The notes below the pieces were generated by a model that did not search any database, was not told the origin of the DNA, and saw only the letters and a program-made list of their open reading frames with translations. Of a DNA stretch of 64,000 nt, positions 36,908 through 49,077 are shown one piece after another. The position numbers and the translations under genes are program-made. This DNA comes from JAFAXA01 sp963777325. GTDB taxonomy: Bacteria > Pseudomonadota > Alphaproteobacteria > Acetobacterales > Acetobacteraceae. The DNA lies in assembly GCA_963777325.1 (NCBI GenBank), contig CAVZQE010000018.1, forward strand, positions 248,001 to 312,000, in the 5' to 3' direction. Within the stretch, counting starts at the first letter, position 1. Each line of letters starts with the position of its first letter.

Positions 36908-38548
36908 TCAGCGCAACAGCGAGCCGAACACGCCGCGCAGCACCGCCCGCCCGAGTTGCGTGCCCACTTGGCTGCCGAGACTGCGCACGACGGCCTTGGC
37001 GGCGGCTTCGGCGACGCCCTGGCGCCGGCTGCCACCGGTCAGGATCTCGGACAGCAGCCCGCCGCCGGTCCCGGCCCGCGAGGGCGGCAGCCGGGCAGGA
37101 GCGGGCATCGGCGCCGGAGCCGTTCCGCCCCAGGGACTCGGGGCTGGAGCGTCGCCGTGCTGCCATGGATCGCCGCCCCGCACCGGCGTCGGTTGCGCCT
37201 CGGCGGCCGGGCTGGGCGCCAGGGCGCGGTGTTGCAGGCGTTCGTAGGCAAACTCGCGGTCGATCGCCTCATCGTAGAGGCCGGCGACCGGGCTGGCCCG
37301 CATGATGGCGGCCCGCTCCTCCGGTGTGATCGCCCCGATCCGCCCTCGCGGCGGGCAGATGCGCGTGCGCTCGACCATGCCCGGCACGCCGGACGGATCG
37401 AGCAGCGAGACCAGCGCCTCGCCCACCGCCAGCTCCGTGATCGCGGTCTCGGTCCTGAAGGCGGGATTGGGGCGGAACGTCTCGGCGGCGACCCGCACCG
37501 CCTTCTGGTCCACGGGGGTGAAGGCCCGGAGCGCGTGCTGCACCCGGTTGCCGAGCTGGCCGAGCACGCCCGGCGGCACGTCGGCGGGATTCTGCGTGAC
37601 GAAATAGATGCCGACGCCCTTGGAGCGGATCAGCCGCACCACCTGCTCGACCTTGGCGGCTAGCGTTTTCGGCGCGTCCCGGAACAAGAGATGCGCCTCG
37701 TCGAAGAAGAACACGAGCTTCGGCCGGTCGAGATCCCCAACCTCCGGCATCTGCTCGAACAATTCGCTCAGCAGCCAGAGCAGGAAGGTGGCGTAGAGGC
37801 GGGGCGACTGCACCAGCCGGTCGGCCGCGAGCACGCTCACCGCGCCGCGCCCGTCCGGCGCAAGCCGCATCAGGTCCGCAAGCCTGAGCGCCGGCTCCCC
37901 GAAGAACCGCGCGCCGTCGGCCTGTTCCAGCGCCAGCAGCTTGCGCTGGATGGCGCCGACAGTCGCGCGGCTGACATTGCCGTAGGCAGTGGTGAGGGAG
38001 GCGGCCTGATCCGCCACATGCGCCAGCATGGCGCGCAGATCCTTGAAGTCGAGCAGCAGCAGGCCCTGGTCGTCGGCCAGCGCGAAGGCGATGGTCAGCA
38101 CGCCTTCCTGGGTCTCGTTCAGGTCGAGGATGCGCCCGAGCAGCATCGGCCCCATCTCGGCGACCGTCGCCCGCACGGGATGCCCGTCGCGGCCGAACAC
38201 GTCCCAGAAGATCACGGGCGACGCCTCGTGGACGTAGTCCCGCATGCCGAGTTCGACCGCGCGCTGGTCGAGCTTCGGATTTGGCGTGCCCGCCTCGGCG
38301 ATGCCCGCGAGGTCGCCCTTGATGTCGGCGCAGAACACCGGCACCCCGGCTCGGGAGAACCCTTCCGCGAGCACCTGCAACGTGATCGTCTTGCCGGTGC
38401 CGGTCGCGCCCGCGATCAGCCCGTGCCGGTTGGCGAGCGGCAGATGGAGGTATTGCGGCGTGTCGGCGCGGCCGACCAGCAAATCCTGCACGGCTGTGAT
38501 AGTCCCCTCATGTGCGCGCGAGGAAGTGGCTCCGCGCGGGACCATCAT
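36908..38548 (-). CDS. HerA-like ATPase, DUF853 family
   Basis: 546 residues. Walker A is GATGTGKT (47-54), FCADIKGDLAG follows, and Walker B is KLVFFFDEAHLLF; VRLIRSKGVGIYFVTQNPADVPPGVLGQLGNRVQHALR is the DUF853 signature and sensor region. The C-terminal ~110 residues are Pro/Ala-rich and end in a Gly/Arg-rich amphipathic helix common in this family. Related to HerA/FtsK-type DNA-pumping ATPases, but the cellular role of DUF853 is not established. The gene is downstream of rpsU on the same strand. Confidence 0.9.
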   Translation of the reverse strand: MMVPRGATSSRAHEGTITAVQDLLVGRADTPQYLHLPLANRHGLIAGATGTGKTITLQVLAEGFSRAGVPVFCADIKGDLAGIAEAGTPNPKLDQRAVELGMRDYVHEASPVIFWDVFGRDGHPVRATVAEMGPMLLGRILDLNETQEGVLTIAFALADDQGLLLLDFKDLRAMLAHVADQAASLTTAYGNVSRATVGAIQRKLLALEQADGARFFGEPALRLADLMRLAPDGRGAVSVLAADRLVQSPRLYATFLLWLLSELFEQMPEVGDLDRPKLVFFFDEAHLLFRDAPKTLAAKVEQVVRLIRSKGVGIYFVTQNPADVPPGVLGQLGNRVQHALRAFTPVDQKAVRVAAETFRPNPAFRTETAITELAVGEALVSLLDPSGVPGMVERTRICPPRGRIGAITPEERAAIMRASPVAGLYDEAIDREFAYERLQHRALAPSPAAEAQPTPVRGGDPWQHGDAPAPSPWGGTAPAPMPAPARLPPSRAGTGGGLLSEILTGGSRRQGVAEAAAKAVVRSLGSQVGTQLGRAVLRGVFGSLLR

Positions 38549-38579
38549 GCATCAGAAACCGAGCCGCAAGCAGGGAGTC

Positions 38580-38602
38580 GCCCGGCGTGGTGGCCGCCGG
38601 GC
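38580..38602 (-). terminator. GC-rich hairpin downstream of rpsU
   Basis: gcccggcg (38580-38587) pairs with cgccgggc (38595-38602) over a 7-nt loop, ~25 nt beyond the rpsU stop and before the HerA-like gene. No T-run follows on the minus strand. It may attenuate or stabilise the rpsU transcript. Confidence 0.35.
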
Positions 38603-38627
38603 CGGGCGGGCGAACGGTCAGAGCTAA

Positions 38628-38831
38628 TTAGAAGCCTTCGCGCTCCAGGCGCTTGCGCTCCAGCTTGCGGGCGCGGCGGACGGCCTCGGCGGCCTCGCGG
38701 GCGCGGCGCTCGGACGGCTTCTCGTAATGCCGGCGCAGCTTCATCTCGCGGAACACGCCTTCCCGCTGCATTTTCTTCTTGAGCGCCTTCAGCGCCTGAT
38801 CGACGTTGTTGTCCCGAACCAGAACCTGCAC
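38628..38831 (-). CDS. rpsU: 30S ribosomal protein S21
   Basis: 67 residues: QVLVRDNNVDQALKALKKK at the N-terminus and REMKLRRHYEKPSERR in the middle, with a basic Arg/Lys-rich C-terminal helix. This is the standard alphaproteobacterial S21, a small-subunit protein near the anti-Shine-Dalgarno region. It is divergent from def across ~140 bp and followed on the same strand by a GC-rich hairpin and the HerA-like gene. Confidence 0.97.
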   Translation of the reverse strand: MQVLVRDNNVDQALKALKKKMQREGVFREMKLRRHYEKPSERRAREAAEAVRRARKLERKRLEREGF

Positions 38832-38974
38832 TTGGCCACCATCTCCTGTCAGCTGGATCGCCCGCTCGGGGCGCGAAAAAACATCCCGTCGTCGGGCTCC
38901 GACGCGAGGAGTGGCGCTATAGCATGGCGGCTGAGGCTCGCAAAGGGATTACGCCTTCCCATCTCGGACAGGCC

Positions 38975-39520
38975 ATGTCGATTCTCAAGATTGCCCGGAT
39001 GGGCCACCCGGTCCTGCTCCAGCGCGCGACCGAAATCCCGGACCCGGCGGCGCCCGAGATCCGCCGGCTGGTCCGGGACATGATCGAGACGATGGAGGAT
39101 GCCGGGGGCGCGGGCCTCGCGGCGCCGCAGGTGCATGTGCCGGTGCGGCTGTTCGTGTTCCGGGTTAGTCCCGAGCGCAGCACGGGCGGTCCCGAGGACG
39201 CGCCCCGGGGGGTTTCGGTCGTGATCAACCCCGAAATCGATCTGCTCACGGAGGAGCGGGTGCCGTGCTGGGAGGGGTGCCTCTCCATCCCCGGCCTGCG
39301 AGCGGCCGTGCCGCGATCGCCGCGCATCCGTTATCGGGGTCTCGACTCGGATGGCGAGGCGTTCGAGCGGGATGCCGCCGGCTTCCACGCCAACGTCGTG
39401 CAGCACGAATTCGATCACCTGGACGGCATTCTCTATCCGATGCGCGTGACCGATTTCACGCTGTTCGGCTTCAACGAGGAACTCGCGCGGGCCGCCTTCG
39501 CCCGGCAGGAGACGCCATGA
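38975..39520 (+). CDS. def: Peptide deformylase
   Basis: 181 residues from the ATG at 38975. The three deformylase motifs are intact: GLAAPQ (47-52), EGCLSIP (100-106) with the metal Cys102, and HEFDH (144-148) with the two metal His and catalytic Glu. It removes the N-formyl group from nascent proteins. A glycine/proline-rich insertion near residues 66-80 is slightly longer than in E. coli. The stop overlaps the start of the COQ9-family gene (ATGA). Confidence 0.96.
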   Translation: MSILKIARMGHPVLLQRATEIPDPAAPEIRRLVRDMIETMEDAGGAGLAAPQVHVPVRLFVFRVSPERSTGGPEDAPRGVSVVINPEIDLLTEERVPCWEGCLSIPGLRAAVPRSPRIRYRGLDSDGEAFERDAAGFHANVVQHEFDHLDGILYPMRVTDFTLFGFNEELARAAFARQETP

Positions 39521-40152
39521 TGCAGACCCCCGAACGCAGCCCGGAGCGCGACGCCGCGATCGACGCCCTCTTGCCGAACGTGCCGTTCGACGGCTGGACC
39601 TACACGGCCTTGCGGATGGGCCTCGCCGCCTCCGGCCAGGCCGAGGAGGACGCCGAACTGCTGTTCCCGGGCGGCGCGCCCGACATGATCGAGGCGTTCT
39701 GCGATCTCGCCGATCGTCGGATGACGGAAGGCGCGGCCGCTCTTGACATGACCGGACTGCGCACCCCGGCGCGCGTGCGGGCGGTGGTGGCGCTCCGGCT
39801 TGCGCAGAACCGGCCGCACAAGGAGGCGGTGCGCCGCGCCGTCTCGGTGTTGTTCCTGCCCCGCAACGCTCAGGTCGCGGCCGCCTGCACGGGCCGCACC
39901 GTGGACGCGATCTGGCACGCGGCCGGCGACCGGTCGGCCGATTTCAGCTGGTACACCAAGCGGGCAATCCTCGGCTCCATCTATACCGCCACCCTGCTCT
40001 ACTGGCTCCGTGATACGAGCGACGACGATGCGGCGACGCTGGCCTTCCTCGACCGCCGGCTTGCGGGCGTCGGCCGCCTTGGCAAATTCCGGGCGCGGGC
40101 CGAAGCGGTGCTGCATCGCGTCACGCCCGCTTCGTTGCGCGAGGCGGGCTGA
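39517..40152 (+). CDS. COQ9 family protein
   Basis: 211 residues from the ATG at 39517. The pattern DALLPNVPFDGWTYTALRMGL, LFPGGAPDMIEAFCDLADRRM and WYTKRAILGSIYTATLLYWLRD is characteristic of COQ9-like proteins (TetR-fold lipid-binding proteins required for ubiquinone synthesis). It probably assists the ubiquinone C6/C5 hydroxylation machinery. It is translationally coupled to def. Confidence 0.9.
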   Translation: MMQTPERSPERDAAIDALLPNVPFDGWTYTALRMGLAASGQAEEDAELLFPGGAPDMIEAFCDLADRRMTEGAAALDMTGLRTPARVRAVVALRLAQNRPHKEAVRRAVSVLFLPRNAQVAAACTGRTVDAIWHAAGDRSADFSWYTKRAILGSIYTATLLYWLRDTSDDDAATLAFLDRRLAGVGRLGKFRARAEAVLHRVTPASLREAG

Positions 40153-40248
40153 CCTTGGAGCCATACGGGGCAATACTGAGCGTTTTCTGGCAACTCGCCT
40201 CGGGAGTTTGCGTTTTGCTGCACGCGGACAGGAGGCGGAGAGTGGCCG

Positions 40249-40326
40249 ATGCGCGGAATACTTTTGTGGCTGGTCGGGATTCCAATCCCGATCATCATTC
40301 TTCTCTACCTTTTTCACGTCATCTAG
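40249..40326 (+). CDS. 25-residue membrane peptide
   Basis: ATG 40249, TAG 40324-40326. The peptide is MRGILLWLVGIPIPIIILLY followed by LFHVI: one hydrophobic helix with a central Pro-Ile-Pro and a single N-terminal Arg. A good Shine-Dalgarno (ggag, 40237-40240) sits 8 nt before the ATG, and a second ggagg lies just upstream. It is on the same strand ~100 bp after the COQ9 gene. I recall near-identical peptides of this length in other Alphaproteobacteria but cannot verify this here. Function unknown. Confidence 0.6.
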   Translation: MRGILLWLVGIPIPIIILLYLFHVI

Positions 40327-40354
40327 GCCGACCCAGGAGCCGGCTCGCGCGGGC

Positions 40355-41113
40355 TTAGTCGGGCAGCAACTCGATCGGATCGCCGACGGCGATGCGGCCT
40401 GGCTCCGTCACTTCGGCGTAGAACCCGAAATGGGGATGACCGTAGAGCCTCCGTAGTTCCTGCACGGGGTCTAAATCGCGTTCGGCGGTTTCCGGATTGA
40501 CCTCGACCGCCGGGCAGCGCGGGATCGGCGCTTTGACCCGCAGCGTCGCCCCGCCCACAAGGAGGGTGCGGCCGATCCAGCCCAGTTCGTCCCAAGGCAC
40601 CCCGCCGCTGAACCAGAGATTGGCGCGGAACCGGCGCCGGTGCCGTCTCTCGCCGACGCGGCTCTCGAAGTCACGCAGGCTCGCGAGGCTGATGAGGCTG
40701 ACGACCTTCTTGCTGACGTCGCTGAAGCTATGTTCCGGCACGTAGTGGAAATGCGGCGTGCCCCGGGCCTCCCCGCCCAGGAAGGCGGTCAGGAACGCGC
40801 CGATCTCCGCCCGCCCGCTGGGCTCCTGGGCATTCGCCGTAACCGAGCTTTCGTCCGGCCCCTGGATCGACAGCAGGCCGGTTCGAGGGTCGAAGGTCGA
40901 GCGCAGCGCGGCGGCCCGCTCGTTCACCATGAGACAGAGGAAGTTCCGCTTCGGCAGGTGGCGGGGATGCTCCGGATCGAAATGCGCGTCGCCCTGCGCC
41001 AAGGCGAAGGCGCGGTCCCAAGGAATGCAGCCGCCCGCCTCGACCTCGACTTCTTCGAGCGCTTCCGCCGTCAGCCCCTTCACGGGATAGCGATACAGAT
41101 GCTCGACGCGCAT
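40355..41113 (-). CDS. MOSC domain-containing protein
   Basis: 252 residues. The N-terminal beta-barrel (MRVEHLYRYPVKGLTAEALEEV, WDRAFALAQ) is the MOSC-N domain; the C-terminal MOSC core has RFRANLWFSGGVPWDELGW and IPRCPAVEVNPETAERD with the conserved Cys that binds Mo or sulfide in molybdenum-cofactor sulfurases and mARC-type reductases. It probably handles molybdopterin-bound sulfur or N-hydroxylated substrates. It stands alone, divergent from clpB. Confidence 0.9.
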   Translation of the reverse strand: MRVEHLYRYPVKGLTAEALEEVEVEAGGCIPWDRAFALAQGDAHFDPEHPRHLPKRNFLCLMVNERAAALRSTFDPRTGLLSIQGPDESSVTANAQEPSGRAEIGAFLTAFLGGEARGTPHFHYVPEHSFSDVSKKVVSLISLASLRDFESRVGERRHRRRFRANLWFSGGVPWDELGWIGRTLLVGGATLRVKAPIPRCPAVEVNPETAERDLDPVQELRRLYGHPHFGFYAEVTEPGRIAVGDPIELLPD

Positions 41114-41233
41114 GGGCTAACCTCTTGAGGCGGATCGGGCCATTTACCATCTCCGGCGGCGGAGGTCGCGCTCCGCTGCCTGAGAGGGGCGGTCGCGCGG
41201 CCAGTGTCGCCTGAGGAAGAGGGGCATACCATC

Positions 41234-43816
<2,583 letters not shown>

Positions 43817-43936
43817 TAGCCCGGTCGTGTGGGGCCGGGCGTCGTCTTCCTCGGCCCCGCCTCGTTGGGACCGTTCACACGGGGCGAGGCGGAAGCCCGC
43901 CTGGCGAGCCGGCCGGGCGGAATGAGGCCCGGTAGT

Positions 43937-44047
43937 AGATTGAGGAACCGGCCCGGCTCGCGTTGCCGGGCCGCTTTACTCCGCTTGGCCGCCGGCTAGA
44001 ATTGCCTCAATCTCCTTGAAGGACGAAGATTGAGGAACGACACCATG
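43937..44047 (+). promoter_or_regulatory. cstA leader with competing repeats around the Shine-Dalgarno
   Basis: The 12-mer agattgaggaac occurs at 43937-43948 and again at 44027-44038, where its gagg is the Shine-Dalgarno of cstA (ATG 44045). Between them, cctcaatct (44005-44013) is a perfect 9-nt complement of both copies. Pairing with the second copy would hide the Shine-Dalgarno; pairing with the first, around the terminator hairpin, would free it. A possible promoter (tttact, 16 bp, TAGAAT at 43997-44002) would start transcription near 44009, inside the complementary arm, so the model depends on which transcript exists. Confidence 0.45.
43950..43977 (+). terminator. Probable terminator of clpB
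   Basis: ggcccggc (43950-43957) pairs perfectly with gccgggcc (43965-43972) over the 7-nt loop tcgcgtt and is followed by the weak T-tract gcttt. It lies between clpB and cstA. Confidence 0.6.
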
Positions 44048-46129
44048 TCGGGCACGACCGCCCCCCGCTCCGGCAGCGCAGCCGGTTCCCTGCTGCTCTG
44101 GCTTGCCGTCACCGTGCTCGGAGCCGTCGCGTTCGGCATCATCGCGCTCAGCCGCGGTGAGACGATCAACGCGGTCTGGCTCGTGATCGCCGCCGTCTGC
44201 ACCTATCTCCTCGGCTACCGCTTCTACGCGCTGTTCGTCGCGCGCTCGGTCGCGGGCGTCGATCCGACGCGCCTGACCCCCGCCAGCCGCCACAATGACG
44301 GGTTGGACTACGTGCCGACCAACAAATGGGTGCTGTTCGGCCACCATTTCGCGGCGATCGCCGGGGCGGGGCCGCTGGTCGGGCCGGTGCTCGCAGCCCA
44401 GATGGGCTATCTGCCGGGCACGCTCTGGATCCTGCTCGGGGCGGTGTTCGCGGGCTGCGTGCAGGATTTCATGGTCCTGTTTATCTCGACCCGGCGCGAC
44501 GGCCGCAGCCTCGGCGAGATGATTCGCACCGAGATGGGCGAGATCCCGGGCGTCATCGCCATGGTCGGCGTGCTGATGATCATGGTCATCCTGCTCGCGG
44601 TGTTGGCGCTGATCGTCGTCAAGGCTTTGGCCGGCAGTCCCTGGGGCACGTTCACGGTGTTCGCGACCATCCCGATCGCGGTCCTGATGGGCCTCTACAG
44701 CCGCTTCCTCCGCCCGCACCGGATCGCCGAGATGTCGGTGATCGGCTTCGTGCTGCTGATGGCCGCGATCTTCTTCGGCCAGCCGGTCAGCCAAAGCCCG
44801 ACGCTCGCGCCGCTGTTCACCTATGGCGGCACGTCGCTCGCGCTGATGCTGATCGGCTACGGCTTCGTCGCCTCCGTGCTGCCCGTATGGCTCGTGCTGG
44901 CGCCGCGCGACTATCTCTCGACCTTCCTCAAGATCGGCACCATTTCGGCGCTCGCCGTCGGCATCGTGGTCGTGATGCCCGATCTCAGGATGCCAGCGGT
45001 CAGCCGCTTCGTGGACGGCACCGGCCCGGTCTTCACGGGATCGCTGTTTCCGTTCCTGTTCATTACCATCGCCTGCGGCGCCTGCTCGGGCTTTCACGCC
45101 CTGATCTCGTCCGGCACCACCCCGAAGATGATCGAGAACGAGAGCCAGCTGCGCTTGATCGGCTACGGGGCGATGCTGATGGAGAGCTTCGTCGCCATCA
45201 TGGCCCTGATCGCCGCCTGCGTGCTGCATCCGGGGGCCTATTTCGCCATGAACGCGCCGGCGGCGCTGCTTGGGACAACGGCGGAATCGGCCGCCCACGT
45301 CATCAACGGCTGGGGCTTCTCGATCACGCCCGCCGAACTGACGCAGATCGCGTCCGATGTCGGCGAGAAGACCATCCTGGCGCGGGCAGGCGGCGCGCCG
45401 ACGCTCGCGGTCGGGATGGCCCAGATCCTGTCCGGCGTGATCGGCGGCAAGGCGCTGATGGCGTTCTGGTACCACTTCGCCATTCTGTTCGAGGCGCTGT
45501 TTATTCTGACCACCGTCGATGCCGGCACCCGCGTTGCCCGATTCATGATCCAGGATCTGCTCGGGGTGTTCGTGCCGGCGATGAAGCAGACCCAGTCCTG
45601 GGCAGCTAATCTGATTTCGACCGGCATCGCCGTCGCCGCCTGGGGCTACTTCCTCTATCAGGGCGTGACCGATCCCCTGGGCGGCGTGAACACGCTCTGG
45701 CCGCTCTTCGGCATTGCCAATCAGATGTTGGCCGCGATCGCGCTCACGCTCTGCACGGTCGTGCTGTTCAAGATGAAGCGGCAACGCTTCGCCTGGGTGA
45801 CGATCGGGCCGACGATCTGGCTCCTCGTCTGCACGCTCGCGGCGGGATACCAGAAGCTATTCGACCCCAACCCCGCCATTGGCTTCCTTGCGCATCGGGC
45901 GCGGTTCTCGGCCGCGCTCGTGGAGGGAAAGGTGCTCGCTCCGGCGAAGTCGGTTGCGGACATGCACGCGATCCTCGTCAACGACGCCGTGGACGCCGCG
46001 CTGTGCGCCATCTTCGTCGCGGTCGTCGTCGCGATGCTGTTCTATGGGATCGCGGCGATCAGGCGCGCCGTCGCCAACCCGAAGCCGACCACGCAGGAGT
46101 TGGGCCATGATCTGCAACTGGTGCGGTGA
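44045..46129 (+). CDS. cstA: Carbon starvation protein CstA (pyruvate/peptide transporter family)
   Basis: 694 residues from the ATG at 44045, preceded by gagg 9 bp upstream. CstA family features include NDGLDYVPTNKWVLFGHHFAAIAGAGPLVGPVLAAQMG at the N-terminus, FHALISSGTTPKMIENE in the middle and FGIANQMLAAIALTL in the C-terminal half, with ~16 hydrophobic helices. CstA/BtsT-type proteins take up pyruvate or peptides during nutrient shortage. It overlaps the small ybdD gene by 23 bp, the usual partner arrangement. Confidence 0.95.
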   Translation: MSGTTAPRSGSAAGSLLLWLAVTVLGAVAFGIIALSRGETINAVWLVIAAVCTYLLGYRFYALFVARSVAGVDPTRLTPASRHNDGLDYVPTNKWVLFGHHFAAIAGAGPLVGPVLAAQMGYLPGTLWILLGAVFAGCVQDFMVLFISTRRDGRSLGEMIRTEMGEIPGVIAMVGVLMIMVILLAVLALIVVKALAGSPWGTFTVFATIPIAVLMGLYSRFLRPHRIAEMSVIGFVLLMAAIFFGQPVSQSPTLAPLFTYGGTSLALMLIGYGFVASVLPVWLVLAPRDYLSTFLKIGTISALAVGIVVVMPDLRMPAVSRFVDGTGPVFTGSLFPFLFITIACGACSGFHALISSGTTPKMIENESQLRLIGYGAMLMESFVAIMALIAACVLHPGAYFAMNAPAALLGTTAESAAHVINGWGFSITPAELTQIASDVGEKTILARAGGAPTLAVGMAQILSGVIGGKALMAFWYHFAILFEALFILTTVDAGTRVARFMIQDLLGVFVPAMKQTQSWAANLISTGIAVAAWGYFLYQGVTDPLGGVNTLWPLFGIANQMLAAIALTLCTVVLFKMKRQRFAWVTIGPTIWLLVCTLAAGYQKLFDPNPAIGFLAHRARFSAALVEGKVLAPAKSVADMHAILVNDAVDAALCAIFVAVVVAMLFYGIAAIRRAVANPKPTTQELGHDLQLVR

Positions 46130-46340
46130 CTGGCGCAGCCTCGCGCCCGGGGCAAAAGCCTTCGGGCGCAGGGTGGCGGAGACGGCCAACCTGATGGTCG
46201 GGCTGCCGGACTATGACGCCTATGTCATGCACCGGCAGACGACCCACCCCGATCAGCTGGTCATGACCCGGACGGAGTTCTTCCGCGAGCGGCAGGACAG
46301 CCGCTACGGCGGCAAGGGCCGGGCCTTCCGCTGCTGCTGA
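46107..46340 (+). CDS. ybdD: YbdD/YjiX family small protein (DUF466)
   Basis: 77 residues from the ATG at 46107, inside the end of cstA. LMVGLPDYDAYVMHRQTTHPDQLVMTRTEFFRERQDSRYG is the family signature and FRCC ends the protein as in homologues. These proteins are almost always encoded directly after cstA/btsT and are needed for transport by the partner. It is longer at the N-terminus (MICNWCGDW...) than E. coli YbdD and has a Cys pair there. Confidence 0.92.
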   Translation: MICNWCGDWRSLAPGAKAFGRRVAETANLMVGLPDYDAYVMHRQTTHPDQLVMTRTEFFRERQDSRYGGKGRAFRCC

Positions 46341-46342
46341 GG

Positions 46343-46377
46343 GCGGCGTTCGGGTTTCTTCGCAAGCGCCGCATTTT
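46343..46377 (+). terminator. Terminator after cstA-ybdD
   Basis: gcggcg (46343-46348) pairs with cgccgc (46367-46372) over an 18-nt loop and is followed by ATTTTT. It begins 2 bp after the ybdD stop and precedes the rRNA promoter. Confidence 0.55.
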
Positions 46378-46393
46378 TCCTCGAACATTCATA

Positions 46394-46422
46394 TTGACGG
46401 GCGGCGGGGCCAGGACTAGATA
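46394..46422 (+). promoter_or_regulatory. Candidate sigma70 promoter of the rRNA operon
   Basis: TTGACG (46394-46399), a 17-bp spacer, then TAGATA (46417-46422): close to consensus and properly spaced. It would give a ~345-nt leader before 16S. A second TTGACA at 46642-46647 lacks a recognisable -10 box. Everything between here and 16S is non-coding as far as I can see. Confidence 0.55.
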
Positions 46423-46665
46423 CCGGCCTCGCCGCTGACCACCGCGTCGGCGGGCGCCGGAAACGGCAAGTTCATTGAAAGTCGAAGAGGCTTAGAAGGG
46501 ATACGTTGGCGGCGTTCTTTGGGCTGTTGTTCTTGATGGATGGCGGCTGTTTGGCTGGATGACTGGTGGGTATTGGGGCTTTGGTCTTGGCCTTTGCTGG
46601 TTGTCTGGTTTGGGGCGTCGGTTGATGTATCTTCGTATGCGTTGACAGTGACGCTTCGGATTTGG

Positions 46666-46717
46666 GCCTTGCCCCGTGAGGGGCGGGGTTTGCCTTGCCC
46701 CGCGAGGGGCGGGGTTG
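46666..46717 (+). repeat. Tandem 26-bp GC-rich palindromic repeat in the rRNA leader
   Basis: Two units, 46666-46691 and 46692-46717, differ at only two positions. Each contains gccccgYgaggggc, a 5-bp GC stem (e.g. 46671-46675 with 46680-46684) and a 4-nt loop, followed by ggggtt. They end ~55 bp upstream of the 16S gene, where processing or antitermination signals are expected. Confidence 0.75.
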
Positions 46718-46771
46718 GACGACGAGTGGGGCTGGGGTCTGTTCGTTTTGGCGCTGATGAGGCGCTGGGAT

Positions 46772-48272
<1,501 letters not shown>

Positions 48273-48444
48273 AAGGAATGCCGTCGAGGGTCCGCCGCGA
48301 GGTGGGGTTTGATGGTGTCCTTCAGCTCCGTCTTTGATCGGACGGGGCGAGCCTGCGGCGGATGCCGCGGGCGCTTGCCTCTGCCTGCTGGTAGCCGGCC
48401 ATTCGGCGCCGCCATCGTATCCCTTCGCTGTGACATAAGGACTT

Positions 48445-48521
<77 letters not shown>

Positions 48522-48538
48522 TTGCTCGTCCGGGTTCA

Positions 48539-48632
48539 GGGCTAGTCGCTCAGTTGGTTAGATTGAGGACCGAAGGTCATCGATCGCTTGATAAGCGTGG
48601 GGTCGGGGGTTCAAGTCCTCCCTGGCCCACCA
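48539..48632 (+). pseudogene. Second, disrupted tRNA-Ile copy
   Basis: 94 nt. It is identical or nearly so to the tRNA-Ile 94 bp upstream over the acceptor stem, first half of the D arm, anticodon loop (ttgataa), T loop and CCA. However gagcacacgc, the 3' D-stem strand plus 5' anticodon strand, is replaced by 27 nt. Those start with an imperfect palindrome, gattgaggacc-gaa-ggtcatcgatc (48561-48585). There is also a T-stem change (ggagg to ggggg) and an a-to-c change after the acceptor. It cannot form a normal D arm or anticodon stem. Confidence 0.85.
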
Positions 48633-48652
48633 CTGGCCGGGCGGACTGATCC

Positions 48653-48728
48653 GGGGGCGTAGCTCAGCTGGGAGAGCACCTGCTTTGCAAGCAGGGGGTC
48701 ACCGGTTCGATCCCGGTCGTCTCCACCA
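48653..48728 (+). tRNA. tRNA-Ala (TGC)
   Basis: 76 nt with encoded CCA. D arm gctcagctgggagagc, anticodon loop tttgcaa in stem cctgc/gcagg, T arm accggttcgatcccggt. It is in the standard second spacer tRNA position. Confidence 0.97.
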
Positions 48729-49077
48729 GGCGGGGCGGCGTGAGGACGTGTCACAGGGAAGCCAGGCTATTCGGATCGTCGCGATCCGTCCCGAGGGGGA
48801 TGGGTGCGATGGGTCCGCGTCCGTGCCGTTCGGGCTGGTCCCGGGATGGCGCGGTTGTTCTTTGGAAAGCGTAAATCAGGTTCTGGTGCGTCTCTGGGCG
48901 TGCCGCGATCGCATGTCTGACCGGTTGGGTCTCCGTGAGGGGGCCGGCCAGCGATCGTGGCGGATGCGTTCAGGGGCGTGAGAAGTGTTGTGTGTCGAGT
49001 GCGTGCTGCGCGTGTGGGTCCGTCTGGAAGGATGGTTCCTGTGCGTGGCGGCTGGACCGGAGCGATCCGGTTCGGAC
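48729..49077 (+). other. Rest of the 16S-23S internal transcribed spacer
   Basis: About 350 bp between tRNA-Ala and 23S. No gene is supportable; the region should hold boxB/boxA-like and RNase III processing sequences, which I cannot place with confidence. Confidence 0.6.

Noticed and set aside
41120..41146. Sigma32-like sequence (cttgag ... ccattta) upstream of clpB
   Set aside because: Spacing between the boxes is ~6 bp too short for a heat-shock promoter.
43976..45784. 602-codon ORF antisense to cstA
   Set aside because: Low-complexity mirror of the CstA membrane helices.
46642..46670. Perfect TTGACA box upstream of 16S
   Set aside because: No acceptable -10 hexamer at 16-18 bp; the TTGACG/TAGATA pair at 46394-46422 is better.
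48561..48585. Idea that the insert in the second tRNA-Ile is a self-splicing intron
   Set aside because: It is far too short, lies in the D/anticodon arms with loss of tRNA bases rather than a clean insertion, and removing it does not restore a tRNA.
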